Assembly (NCBI GenBank): GCA_017398425.1
Contig: JAFQFZ010000034.1
Coordinates: forward strand, 1-46,858
Length of the DNA: 46,858 bases
From: Clostridia bacterium
Lineage (GTDB): Bacteria > Bacillota > Clostridia > Oscillospirales > Acutalibacteraceae
Direction: 5' to 3'
Numbering within the stretch: position 1 is the stretch's first letter; every line of letters starts with the position of its first letter. Shown here one piece after another: positions 24,379 through 32,460 of the stretch. The notes under the pieces were generated by a model. It did no database searches and was not told the DNA's origin. It saw only the letters and a list, made by a program, of their open reading frames with translations. The translations under genes were made by a program, and so were the position numbers.

Positions 24379-25305
24379 ATGGTCTGTAACAATATACTCG
24401 AAGCGCTCGGTCAAACGCCGCTCATTCGCCTGTCGCGCATGGCGGACAAGGACAGCGCGGAGATCCTTGTCAAGTTTGAGGGTCTCAACGTCGGCGGTTC
24501 CATCAAGACCCGCACCGCCTTCAACATGATCCGCGACGCGGAAGAGCGCGGCATCATCAAGGAAGACACCATCATCGTCGAACCCACCAGCGGCAATCAG
24601 GGCATCGGCCTGGCGCTCGTCGGCGCGGTGCGCGGCTACCAAGTCCGCATCATCATGCCCGATTCGGTCAGCGAAGAGCGCCGCAAGCTCGTCGAGCATT
24701 ACGGCGCTGAGGTGATCCTCGTCCACGACGCGGGCAACATCGGCGCTTGCATCGAGGAATGTCTGGAACTGGCACTCAAGATGCAACGCGAGGACAGCCG
24801 CGTCTTTGTGCCGCAACAGTTTGAGAATCCCGCGAACGTCGCCATTCAGCGCACCCAAACGGGTGTGGAGATCTTGGAGCAGGTCGGCGGTCCGATCGAC
24901 GGCTTCTGCTCGGGCATCGGCACGGGCGGCACCATCACCGGCATCGGCGAGACGCTCAAAGCCGCCAACCCCTCGATGGAGATCTGGGCGGTCGAGCCCG
25001 AACACGCCGCCATTCTGTCGGGCGGTTCGATCGGCACCCATCTGCAGATGGGCATCGGCGACGGCATCATCCCCGCCATCCTCAATCAGGAGATCATCGA
25101 CGACATCTGCATCGTCAAGGACGAAGAAGCGATCCGCACCTCCAAGGAGCTCGCCTCCAAGGAAGGCATCCTGTGCGGCATCTCGAGCGGCACCAACGTC
25201 GCCGCCGCGATCCGTCTGGCGAAAAAGCTCGGCCCCGGCAAAACGGTCGTGACCGTCCTGCCCGACACCGCCGAACGCTACTTCTCCACCCCCCTGTTCG
25301 GTTGA
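24379..25305 (+). CDS. cysK: Cysteine synthase (O-acetylserine sulfhydrylase)
   Basis: PLP enzyme of 308 residues that makes cysteine from O-acetylserine and sulfide. The N-terminus NNILEALGQTPLIRLSRM is typical. The PLP lysine is Lys43 in GGSIKTRTA, followed by the substrate loop PTSGNQGIGLAL, the phosphate-binding GTGGTITG and the family C-terminus PDTAERYFSTPLF. ATG 24379 is used (GAGGTG 9 bases upstream); a GTG at 24367 has no clear site. It is monocistronic between a promoter and a terminator. Confidence 0.95.
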   Translation: MVCNNILEALGQTPLIRLSRMADKDSAEILVKFEGLNVGGSIKTRTAFNMIRDAEERGIIKEDTIIVEPTSGNQGIGLALVGAVRGYQVRIIMPDSVSEERRKLVEHYGAEVILVHDAGNIGACIEECLELALKMQREDSRVFVPQQFENPANVAIQRTQTGVEILEQVGGPIDGFCSGIGTGGTITGIGETLKAANPSMEIWAVEPEHAAILSGGSIGTHLQMGIGDGIIPAILNQEIIDDICIVKDEEAIRTSKELASKEGILCGISSGTNVAAAIRLAKKLGPGKTVVTVLPDTAERYFSTPLFG

Positions 25306-25317
25306 TAACAAAACATA

Positions 25318-25347
25318 AAAGGGACGAGCTTTCGCTCGTCCCTTTTT
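25318..25347. terminator. Bidirectional intrinsic terminator
   Basis: A 12-bp stem (AAAGGGACGAGC with its complement, 25318-25345), TTTC loop, T-run at 25343-25347, between convergent cysK and the dockerin esterase gene. Confidence 0.9.
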
Positions 25348-25353
25348 ATCATC

Positions 25354-27546
25354 TTACGCCAAAATCGCGCGAAGCACGATGCGCACGTCGTTCGTCGAAA
25401 CCGCACCGTTGTCGTCCATATCGGTCGCCGCTTTTTCGGCGGCGGTCGCATCGGTCAGCCCGAGCGACACCATCAGCATCTCGCGCGCGTCCACGGAGCT
25501 CATCGCGCCGTCGCCGTTGAGGTCGCCGCGCACCGCTACAACGCGCTCATCCGCAACCGCGCTGTCGACAACGAGCTGGAGCTTCATGCCGGTGGCAAGT
25601 GCGCCCGTCACCGCTTGTCCGTTCGCATCGACAACGCGCAGATACTCGCTGTTGTCCATCGAATCGATGACCGTTTGCGCCGTCGTGCCGATCGCGATAC
25701 CCGCGATCGTCTCCTCGTCCAGCTTAAAGCTACCGCCCGTGATGGTCGTGGGACGGCTCTCGGCCAAGGCGCTGGTCAGCGCGCAGGTGTGGAACGTGAC
25801 GAACGTGTCGGTCGCGCCCACCACATACAGATCACAGCCGACGATCGTGACACGCCCCTCGCTGTCGGCGTGTCCCATCGCTTTGACATACGCGCCGAAA
25901 TCGAGCACCATTGTCTCGCGCACACCGTTGACGGGGAAGTTGACAAGACCGCCGCCCGCGACGTCCGTCGCCGTGACGGTCACGTGGTTGCCGCTTTTAT
26001 CTTTATACGCAATGTGAACGTTCCACTCCGCCGTGCCGCTCGTGTCGAGCGTGAGGAAGGGCGTGTCGTCGAGGTCGACCGCCGTCGCATACTCCGTATG
26101 CACGTACGGCCAGTACACACCCTCGCCGCCTTTGTACAGCGTGACCGCTTCGGGGTTGCCGTAGTACGGCCAGATGAAGTGACCGTTCGTGTTGGGAGCC
26201 TCGGTCACGCCTTCGGTCGGCATGAGCGACAGACCCGTCACATAGCCGTTCATCGCGTCTTTAAGCGCCTTCACACGGCAACCGAGGCGATAGCCGTCGG
26301 TCGCGTTGGTGGCGATCTCCGCCTCAGCCAGCGCGATCGCCGAGGTCAGCGCCGCCGACGGATTCGCCGTTGCTTTGGCGGTATCGAGTGTCGCTTTCAG
26401 GGCGTCCGCCGTCGCAAAATCCGCCTTGTAACCCGCAGGCAGGCAGTTTTCCAGCAAAAACGCCGTCAAGCTTTCGGCCGCCGCCTTGTGTCCGGCGACG
26501 GTGGGATGTCCCTCACCGCCCGCCGTGTTTTCCGGCAGAATGGTAAAGAAATAGCCGCCCGACGCACCGCCCAGTTCGCTGACCGCGGCGGTCAATTCGC
26601 TTTGATAGGTGATGCCCATCATGCCCGTCACCCACACGATCTTCGCGCCCGGATTCTTCTGGCGCGCCATCGTCATCAGGTTTTTCGCCCCCGCCTTGAA
26701 CTCGGCGGCGGTCAGGCTGATCTTGCCGTATTTCGCGGCACTCGCATCGTTCGTACCGAGGTTGATGACGACGATATCCGCCGCCGGTCGGAAGTCGTAC
26801 AGTCCCGCCGACGTGTGGTCGCGCCAGTAGCTTGTATAGGGGAACATATCCTGCAGGTTGAGGTCCTTGCCCTGCGCGTTCCATCCGCCGCAGCAACCAA
26901 AACCGCTCGTCTGCGTCACGCGCACGTTCGCCGACAGCGCCTCACCCGTCAGGTAAGCGTAGGTCTGCGTGCCGTCCTGATAGACGGGATAGCTGGCGTT
27001 TGCGGTGCTGTTGGTGGCAAGGTTGCTCGCGCCGCCCGAGATGGAGTCGCCCACCACTTCGATGGTGATCTTGTCTTCGGGGGGAGCGACCAGCAACGTG
27101 CCGTCGAGCGTCACGCTGTTCGCCGCCATCAGCGCGGAGCTTGCCTCCGTCTGCTTGTACACCTCAATGTGGTGGTAGCCGGTTTTCAAACCGCTTGCCA
27201 AGGTGACGGTCTTCGTCGCCGTCACGTTGTTGGTGCCGGCGATCTCGATGCGGCTCTTCACACCGTCCACGACCACCGTCAGGAACATATTGCCTGTGTA
27301 GGTGCATTTGACGGTGGTGTTGAGCGACACGTCGCCCGCACCGTGAAAATAAAACTCAAAGCCTGAGCCCGACGTGTCCATATAGAGCGCGCTGCCCGCG
27401 CGCTCCACGCGACCTTGTGTTTTAACAAAGCCGTCGAGCGCCGTGAAATCGTACGTCACCGATGCCGCCGACACCGCCATGGGAAGTGCCGTCATCAGCA
27501 AGCACAATGCCAGGATCAAAGAAAGCCATCGTTTCATACCATTCAC
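25354..27546 (-). CDS. Secreted SGNH esterase (CE2-like) with C-terminal dockerin
   Basis: Exported protein of 730 residues. Signal peptide 1-28; an N-terminal beta-sandwich (about 30-155); an SGNH hydrolase domain 160-372; a helical linker; an unnamed module about 440-590; a beta-rich spacer; and a type I dockerin 672-730 (DLNGDGAMSSVDAR, DMDDNGAVSTNDVR). The SGNH blocks are GDSIS (Ser168), GCCGGWNAQG, LGTNDAS and GHPTVAGH (His347). The order sandwich-then-SGNH matches family 2 carbohydrate esterases, which deacetylate xylan or other glycans; the substrate is inferred only. The acidic partner before the His (Glu345) differs from the usual Asp. MNGMKR or MKRW are possible starts. Confidence 0.9.
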   Translation of the reverse strand: MNGMKRWLSLILALCLLMTALPMAVSAASVTYDFTALDGFVKTQGRVERAGSALYMDTSGSGFEFYFHGAGDVSLNTTVKCTYTGNMFLTVVVDGVKSRIEIAGTNNVTATKTVTLASGLKTGYHHIEVYKQTEASSALMAANSVTLDGTLLVAPPEDKITIEVVGDSISGGASNLATNSTANASYPVYQDGTQTYAYLTGEALSANVRVTQTSGFGCCGGWNAQGKDLNLQDMFPYTSYWRDHTSAGLYDFRPAADIVVINLGTNDASAAKYGKISLTAAEFKAGAKNLMTMARQKNPGAKIVWVTGMMGITYQSELTAAVSELGGASGGYFFTILPENTAGGEGHPTVAGHKAAAESLTAFLLENCLPAGYKADFATADALKATLDTAKATANPSAALTSAIALAEAEIATNATDGYRLGCRVKALKDAMNGYVTGLSLMPTEGVTEAPNTNGHFIWPYYGNPEAVTLYKGGEGVYWPYVHTEYATAVDLDDTPFLTLDTSGTAEWNVHIAYKDKSGNHVTVTATDVAGGGLVNFPVNGVRETMVLDFGAYVKAMGHADSEGRVTIVGCDLYVVGATDTFVTFHTCALTSALAESRPTTITGGSFKLDEETIAGIAIGTTAQTVIDSMDNSEYLRVVDANGQAVTGALATGMKLQLVVDSAVADERVVAVRGDLNGDGAMSSVDAREMLMVSLGLTDATAAEKAATDMDDNGAVSTNDVRIVLRAILA

Positions 27547-27573
27547 TCTCCTATGTCAAATAGAGTATAGTAC

Positions 27574-27602
27574 AGTATAGCACGCTTTGCGGTGTTTTTC
27601 AA
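27574..27602 (-). promoter_or_regulatory. Promoter of the dockerin esterase gene
   Basis: -35 TTGAAA (27597-27602) and -10 TATACT (27574-27579), 17-bp spacer. The TGA of the upstream HAD gene lies within the -35 box, again in the context AGCGGTTGAAA. Confidence 0.7.
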
Positions 27603-28261
27603 CCGCTCTGCGCCATTTCCCCGAAAGGCAAACGCGCCGTCTCGGCGTAGGATGTGATGTACACATCCGCAAGCGCGCTCATCGCCTCTTGATGCACCTC
27701 GTGTACATCCGCCACCGCGCACAAGCGGTAGCCCGCCGCCTTGGCGGTTTTGGCGGCGTAGAGCGCATCCTCAAACACCCACGTATCCTCGAGTGCCGTC
27801 CCGAGGGACGCGCGCGCCGTGTCGTAGATGAGCGGTTTCGTTTTGTCGGTGTGCAATTCCCCGCACACAAACACCGCCTCGAAAAACGACAGTAACCCAA
27901 GCCGCTCGAGTGTCGGCACGGCAAGAGACCGCGCCGTCGCCGTGGCAACGCACATCCGCACCCCCTGCGCCTTGAGCGCTTCAAGGTAGTCTTTCAAGCC
28001 TTCGCGCGGCGCCGTTACCGTTTGGTAGAATTCGCCCATCAGCAGGTGGACCTCGTCGACCACCGCGTCGACCGTGTCGGTCACACCGTACTGTTCGCGC
28101 ACATGCTCGGCAAACCCGCGTTGCCCGACGTGAACGAGCGAATCAGCGAAGAGTCCTTTGGGTGTCAACCCGTGCTTTTGCAGATACCGCTCACCGACTC
28201 CTGCCCATCCGCCCATCGAATCGAGGAGCGTGCCGTCCATGTCAAAAATGATGCCTGTCAT
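27599..28261 (-). CDS. HAD-family phosphatase
   Basis: Haloacid dehalogenase-type phosphatase of 220 residues of the beta-phosphoglucomutase/Gph-like branch. Motif I is FDMDGTLLDS (Asp7, Asp9), motif II lies in MCVATATAR, the Lys is in TDKTKPLIYD, and motif IV is WVFEDALYAAKTAKAAG. An alpha-helical cap lies between about residues 15 and 85. The substrate is unknown, probably a sugar phosphate or similar metabolite. GGGAGGA precedes ATG 28261. Confidence 0.9.
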   Translation of the reverse strand: MTGIIFDMDGTLLDSMGGWAGVGERYLQKHGLTPKGLFADSLVHVGQRGFAEHVREQYGVTDTVDAVVDEVHLLMGEFYQTVTAPREGLKDYLEALKAQGVRMCVATATARSLAVPTLERLGLLSFFEAVFVCGELHTDKTKPLIYDTARASLGTALEDTWVFEDALYAAKTAKAAGYRLCAVADVHEVHQEAMSALADVYITSYAETARLPFGEMAQSG

Positions 28262-28290
28262 GTATCTGTCCTCCCGTGTGTTCTGCGTTT

Positions 28291-28320
28291 ATTGTACCGC
28301 GCACGACGGTTTCGCGTCAA
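28291..28320 (-). promoter_or_regulatory. Promoter of the HAD phosphatase gene
   Basis: -35 TTGACG (28315-28320) and -10 TACAAT (28291-28296), 18-bp spacer. Confidence 0.65.
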
Positions 28321-28332
28321 GCACCTTTTCCT

Positions 28333-28349
28333 CTTGTCAAAACGACAAG
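28333..28349. promoter_or_regulatory. Dyad CTTGTC-N5-GACAAG, possible operator
   Basis: A perfect 6-5-6 inverted repeat between the divergent HAD and SLC13 promoters, 40 bp upstream of the latter's -35 box. No U-run follows, so it is not a terminator. The binding protein is unknown. Confidence 0.4.
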
Positions 28350-28389
28350 GAATTTCACTTAATAAACGGAAAATTTGTCATTGTCTCTA

Positions 28390-28418
28390 TTGATTTTGTC
28401 GGCCGATGAGATTATAAT
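28390..28418 (+). promoter_or_regulatory. Promoter of the SLC13 permease operon
   Basis: -35 TTGATT (28390-28395) and perfect -10 TATAAT (28413-28418), 17-bp spacer. Confidence 0.75.
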
Positions 28419-28482
28419 GTACAAGCTTATGTTCTAATCATCTTTATTCCTATATATATTTTTTTGCATGGAGGGGATCTTT

Positions 28483-29913
28483 ATGGGTTCTCATCTTCTC
28501 ACCACCGCCTCCGTCGGTTTGGAGGAGACCGCGCACGCGGCAACCGAAGCGGTGGAGTTCGGCACCCCCGGCATCGTTGCGCTCGTGATTTTTTTGATCA
28601 TGTTTGCGCTCGTGATCACCGAAAAAATCGAAAAACACATCACCACACTCATCTGCGGCGGCGCGATGATGTTGTTTGTGTTTGGCTTTGCGATGGGGTG
28701 GCGCTTTGACATGATGTGGAGCGTCGGCAACCTCGAATCGATGACGCACCTCGGCTTTTGGTACGGTCACTCCGACCACGGGGCGGGCATCGACTGGGCG
28801 ACCATCATCTTCCTCGCCGGTATGATGATCATGGTCGAGGGCATGGCGAAAGCGGGCTTCTTCCGCTGGCTGTGCATGACGCTGGCGAAACTCGTCAAAT
28901 ACAAAGTGCTTCCCATCTTTCTCGTCTTTATGATCATGTCGGCGTGTCTGGCGATGTTCATCGACAGCATCACCGTCATTTTGTTCCTCGCCGCCGTCAC
29001 CATTGAGCTGGCGCACCTGCTCAAGTTCAATCCCGTTCCGATGATTTTGTCGGAGATCTTCTGCGCCAATCTCGGCGGTTCGGCAACGATGTGCGGCGAC
29101 CCGCCGAACATCATCATCGGTTCGGCTTTGAACCTGTCGTTCTTCGACTTTTTGTCGAACACCGGTCTCATTGCCGGTGTGTCGCTCGTGTTCATCGTCT
29201 TGTATTTCTTCCTCTGCTTCCGCAAGGAGTACAAAGCCGCCGGCAAGGACATCGACGTTTCTGCGATGCCCGACCCCAAATCGGTCATCACCGATATGCG
29301 CGGCTTCTTCATGAGCATCGGCATCTTCCTCATCGTCGTGGTGCTTCTGGTCACCCACTCGATGACCATGCTGAGCGTGGCGACCATCGGCGTGATCGCC
29401 GCGGTGATCACGTTGCTGGCGAACCTCAAGGGTGCCAAGCACATTTTGAAGCTCGTTGACTATAAGACGCTCTTGTTCTTTGTCGGCTTGTTCATCGTCG
29501 TCGGCGGCATGCAAAACACCGGCGTGCTCAAGCTCATCGCCGATGCCATCGCCGTCATCTGCGGCGACAACCTGCTGCTGATGGTCGCGATCATCATCTG
29601 GGTCTCGGGCATCGCGAGCGCCTTCGTCGACAACATCCCCTTCGCCACCATCATGGTGCCGATCATCGAGACGTTGTCGGGCGGTCAGACCACCACGCTC
29701 CACACCCTGGCGTATTCGCTCGCCATGGGCACGGACATCGGCGGCTCCGCCACCCCGATCGGCGCGTCGGCGAACGTCGTGGGCGTGTCGGTCGCTTCCA
29801 AAGCGGGTTATCCCATCGGCTGGGGTCGCTACTGCAAGTATATGGCGCCCGCCACCGTCATCGTTATGCTCATCTCCACCGGTATGGTGTGGTTGATGTT
29901 CGGCTTGATTTAA
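28483..29913 (+). CDS. SLC13/ArsB-NhaD-type permease
   Basis: Integral membrane transporter of 476 residues with about 11-12 helices in two homologous halves. Each half has a re-entrant Asn/Pro-type motif: LGGSATMCGDPPNIIIGSAL, and IGGSATPIGASANVVGVSVA. This is the ion-transporter (IT) superfamily fold shared by NhaD Na+/H+ antiporters, ArsB and dicarboxylate carriers. Which ion or anion is moved cannot be told. ATG 28483 is chosen because GGAGGGG (28470-28476) precedes it by 6 bases; ATG 28468 lies before that site. The gene is followed after 22 bases by a cytidylate kinase-like gene, so the two are cotranscribed. Confidence 0.88.
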   Translation: MGSHLLTTASVGLEETAHAATEAVEFGTPGIVALVIFLIMFALVITEKIEKHITTLICGGAMMLFVFGFAMGWRFDMMWSVGNLESMTHLGFWYGHSDHGAGIDWATIIFLAGMMIMVEGMAKAGFFRWLCMTLAKLVKYKVLPIFLVFMIMSACLAMFIDSITVILFLAAVTIELAHLLKFNPVPMILSEIFCANLGGSATMCGDPPNIIIGSALNLSFFDFLSNTGLIAGVSLVFIVLYFFLCFRKEYKAAGKDIDVSAMPDPKSVITDMRGFFMSIGIFLIVVVLLVTHSMTMLSVATIGVIAAVITLLANLKGAKHILKLVDYKTLLFFVGLFIVVGGMQNTGVLKLIADAIAVICGDNLLLMVAIIIWVSGIASAFVDNIPFATIMVPIIETLSGGQTTTLHTLAYSLAMGTDIGGSATPIGASANVVGVSVASKAGYPIGWGRYCKYMAPATVIVMLISTGMVWLMFGLI

Positions 29914-29935
29914 CAGAAAGAGAGGGTTTTGTTGT

Positions 29936-30547
29936 ATGGCACAAGAACAACTCATCGTCTCCATCGGACGCGAATTCGGAAGCGGCGGTCACCTGATCGC
30001 CGAAATGGTCGCCGAGCGCTTTCATCTGCCGCTCCTCGACTACAACCTGCTTCAGGAGATCGCCGCGGGCAAAAACATCGACGTCTCCCACCTGAAGAAG
30101 TATGACGAGCTTCCCCGCCGCCACTTCTTCCACCGCAGCGTCAAGGGTCACACCTCGTCCCCTGAAGTCAACATCGCGCAGATGCAGTTTGACTTCATCC
30201 GCGAGAAGGCGGCCAAGGGCGACTCGTTCGTCATCGTCGGTCGTTGCGCCGAGCACGTGCTCAAAGGGCACGACGCGCTCGTGTCGCTGTTCATCAACGG
30301 CGACCACGACAAAAAGCGCGAGCGCATCATGAAGCTTTACAACCTCAACTTTGAGGATGCGGAAGCGCTCATGCAAACGACCAACCGCAAGCGCAAAAAC
30401 TACCACAACTTCTTCTGCGACACCAAGTGGGGCGACTCGCGCAACTACGAGCTGTGCATCAACGCCAGCCGCATCGGCTACGAAGAGACCGCCGATATCT
30501 GCGAGACCTACATTCGCCACCGCTTCCCCGACCTCGATATCGAGTGA
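29936..30547 (+). CDS. Cytidylate kinase-like family protein
   Basis: P-loop kinase-like protein of 203 residues. The N-terminus IVSIGREFGSGGHLIAEMVAERF is the diagnostic block of the cytidylate kinase-like family often found beside membrane transporters in Clostridia. DSFVIVGRCAEHVL and a basic TTNRKRKNYHNFFCDTKWGD lid segment follow. True Cmk has a different nucleotide loop, so CMP phosphorylation is not assured. It sits directly downstream of the SLC13 permease and ends in a terminator, which suggests a joint role. Confidence 0.85.
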   Translation: MAQEQLIVSIGREFGSGGHLIAEMVAERFHLPLLDYNLLQEIAAGKNIDVSHLKKYDELPRRHFFHRSVKGHTSSPEVNIAQMQFDFIREKAAKGDSFVIVGRCAEHVLKGHDALVSLFINGDHDKKRERIMKLYNLNFEDAEALMQTTNRKRKNYHNFFCDTKWGDSRNYELCINASRIGYEETADICETYIRHRFPDLDIE

Positions 30548-30550
30548 TAC

Positions 30551-30590
30551 AAAAAGCCTGACGGTTCAATCTGAACCGTCAGGCTTTTTC
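30551..30590 (+). terminator. Intrinsic terminator of the permease operon
   Basis: An 18-bp perfect stem (30551-30568 with 30572-30589), loop ATC, followed by a T-rich tract. Confidence 0.92.
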
Positions 30591-30598
30591 TTTTTCGG

Positions 30599-30706
30599 TT
30601 ATTCTTCCACGCGCGTGTATTCCACGGTCGTCTCTCCGTCGGTGATGGTCAAGATGTTGCCATCAATGGCATACCGATAGGTTTCCTCGTTCGCGCCGTA
30701 ATCCAT
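30599..30706 (-). pseudogene. 35-codon ORF, remnant of a small beta-rich (lipocalin-like/DUF5640-type) protein
   Basis: ATG 30706 to TAA 30599. It encodes YRYAIDGNILTITDGETT with a final VEYTRV, the pattern at the C-terminus of small secreted or lipoprotein domains with a GNxLTIT-YTRV hairpin. Only the end is left and no signal peptide is present. It starts 7 bases after the transglutaminase stop, with AAGGTG 9 bases upstream, so it might still be translated. Confidence 0.4.
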
Positions 30707-30712
30707 GACGGA

Positions 30713-31987
30713 TTACACCTTCACATAGCCGGGGTAGGGGTAACTGTAGTCCCGCGGATAGTGCGACAGCGCTTCACACTCTTCCCATGTGAAATCGTAG
30801 AAATCGTAGCTGATCCCGTCGCCGCCGATGTCGTCCCACGTCACGTCGGTCATCAGCCACTCGCCGTTCACATACACGATGTTCCAGATGTGGTTAATCG
30901 CATCGCCGTCATCGGCGTTGCCGCAGACGCAGGCGCTGAGGATGCCCGCCTTGTACAACAGATATTGATAGGCGCGGGCGTAGCTTTCGCACACGCCGCT
31001 GCCTTTGAGCATCACGCCGATCAGCTCGTGCGGATACTCCGAAACGTAGTCGTAATCGTATTCCGCGTTCAAGATCAAGCGATCGTGGATCAACCGACGG
31101 CGCTCGTCGATGTCCATGTCGTCGCTGATGCCCTGCAAGTACCGCGCCGACGCGTCTTCGAGTTGGGCGTTCAACGCATCCACCTGCTCTTTGGTCATCT
31201 CATAGGTGATGGAGAGATAATACGTCGAAAAGCTCGTGCCGTATTGGAACGAATTCGGAAGCCAGAACAGCTCGGGATGATCGTCGATGCAGTAGGTGAC
31301 TACCTTAACGAATTCCGCCTCCGTCAAACGGCAACCGGTGAAGGTGATGCGCGTGTCCATGTTGCGCACACCGCTGACCATCTTGTCGTACGCCTTCACA
31401 AGGCCCGTGTTCGATTCCGCCGCCAACAACTGCCGTCCGTAATACTGCGACTCGTCCACCGCCGTGAGCGTCAGCGTGACGTTTTCCTCGGGCGGGGTCG
31501 TGGTAGTGGTAGTGGTTGTAGTTGTGGTGGTAGTGGTAGTTGTGGTGGTTGTAGTTGTGGTGGTTGTTGTAGTAGTAGTGGTGGTCGGTGCCTTAGTCGT
31601 TGTGGTGGTCGGCACCGTCGTGGTCGCCGTGGTCGTGGTGGTCGTGGTGGTCGTCGGGTTCAACAACGCCCCAAGCAAGCCGCGCGCGTCACGCGTATCG
31701 ACCGCACCGTCTCCGTTGTGATCCGCCAGCGCCAATTGTGTGGGAGACAGAGGATAGACCCCGATCGAATACAGGATCAGCAAACGAATGTCGCTCGACG
31801 ACACACGGCCGTTGCCGTCAATGTCTCCGAGCACGCCCGTTGTCTCCGCACCGAAGCGGTAGCGAACAAAGGTGCGCTCCTCCCCCTGCGCGGCACCGCT
31901 CGCCGCGGCGGTCAACGGCACGAACAACGACATCATCAGCGTCAGCGCCAGAATAAGCGCAGTCGCCGCTTTTAAACGAAATTTCAC
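30713..31987 (-). CDS. Secreted transglutaminase-like protein with N-terminal dockerin and poly-Thr linker
   Basis: Exported protein of 424 residues. Signal peptide 1-29; a type I dockerin at 53-110 (DIDGNGRVSSSDIR, DHNGDGAVDTRDAR); an almost pure Thr linker 111-165; and a transglutaminase-like (cysteine protease fold) domain 170-424. The catalytic triad is visible: Cys333 in GSGVCESYARAYQYLL, His366 in AINHIWNIVYVNGEW, Asp381 in TDVTWDD. The family includes cross-linking enzymes, proteases and peptide N-glycanases, so the reaction is open. It starts at GTG 31987 with only a weak ribosome binding site. Placing the dockerin next to the signal peptide is unlike the other three dockerin proteins here. 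Confidence 0.88.
   Translation of the reverse strand: MKFRLKAATALILALTLMMSLFVPLTAAASGAAQGEERTFVRYRFGAETTGVLGDIDGNGRVSSSDIRLLILYSIGVYPLSPTQLALADHNGDGAVDTRDARGLLGALLNPTTTTTTTTTATTTVPTTTTTKAPTTTTTTTTTTTTTTTTTTTTTTTTTTTTTTPPEENVTLTLTAVDESQYYGRQLLAAESNTGLVKAYDKMVSGVRNMDTRITFTGCRLTEAEFVKVVTYCIDDHPELFWLPNSFQYGTSFSTYYLSITYEMTKEQVDALNAQLEDASARYLQGISDDMDIDERRRLIHDRLILNAEYDYDYVSEYPHELIGVMLKGSGVCESYARAYQYLLYKAGILSACVCGNADDGDAINHIWNIVYVNGEWLMTDVTWDDIGGDGISYDFYDFTWEECEALSHYPRDYSYPYPGYVKV
31496..31657 (-). repeat. ACN (Thr) codon low-complexity tract
   Basis: About 54 codons encoding almost only Thr, as tandem ACC/ACA/ACT triplets, form the linker between the dockerin and the transglutaminase domain. Such tracts are prone to length change. 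Confidence 0.85.
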
Positions 31988-32072
31988 GATCGGTCACTCA
32001 CTTTCCGATAGGGTTTGATTTTATGGTAGCACTTCACATCGGAAAAGACAAGGTGCTTTTTCGAATTTCCAC

Positions 32073-32105
32073 AAAAAAACCACCGATCAAATCGGTGGTT
32101 TTTTT
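32073..32105 (-). terminator. Intrinsic terminator after the 40-residue membrane protein gene
   Basis: A 15-bp stem (32073-32087 with 32091-32105), CAA loop, T/A-runs on both sides; it can act on both strands. Confidence 0.85.
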
Positions 32106-32111
32106 ACCTTC

Positions 32112-32234
32112 TTATTCGTCGCCGCAAATGAAATCTTCACGGATGGTAACCGGCTCGGGCATACGCTTGAGCACCATCACCGCCACGCCGACAATGCCGG
32201 CAATAATCGCCGCAACAATCAAAAACTTTTTCAT
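32112..32234 (-). CDS. Small single-helix membrane protein (40 residues)
   Basis: It starts MKKFLIVAAIIAGIVGVAVM, one transmembrane helix, followed by LKRMPEPVTIREDFICGDE. AAGGAG is 8 bases before ATG 32234 and a strong terminator follows at once, so the gene is probably real despite its length. No family is recognised. The region from 32235 to 32390 holds no gene. Confidence 0.65.
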   Translation of the reverse strand: MKKFLIVAAIIAGIVGVAVMVLKRMPEPVTIREDFICGDE

Positions 32235-32390
32235 CCGTCTCGCTCCTTTCGGGAATCTATTCTCATTGTAGCGCATTTATGCGCAAATTTCCACTCTTTT
32301 TTTACTTTTCTTTTTTAAAAATTTGTAAATCCTGCTAACAGCTTCGTCATTGTGTTACAAAAAATTTGCAAATTCCCCGAAAAGTTCCGG

Positions 32391-32419
32391 TTGTCATTGT
32401 CGCCATTCTATTGTATAAT
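32391..32419 (+). promoter_or_regulatory. Promoter of the cysteine desulfurase-sortase-thiI operon
   Basis: -35 TTGTCA (32391-32396) and perfect -10 TATAAT (32414-32419), 17-bp spacer. Confidence 0.75.
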
Positions 32420-32460
32420 AAGATGAAGTATTGTGATTTCTCGCAAAGGAGGACAAGCCG

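Noticed and set aside
31496-31657. Repetitive tract considered as a CRISPR array or tandem-repeat locus
   Set aside because: It is an in-frame run of Thr codons with no spacers; it is a protein linker.
9304-31987. Dockerin proteins as sortase substrates
   Set aside because: None ends in a sorting motif plus hydrophobic helix and basic tail, so the sortase probably acts on a protein encoded elsewhere.
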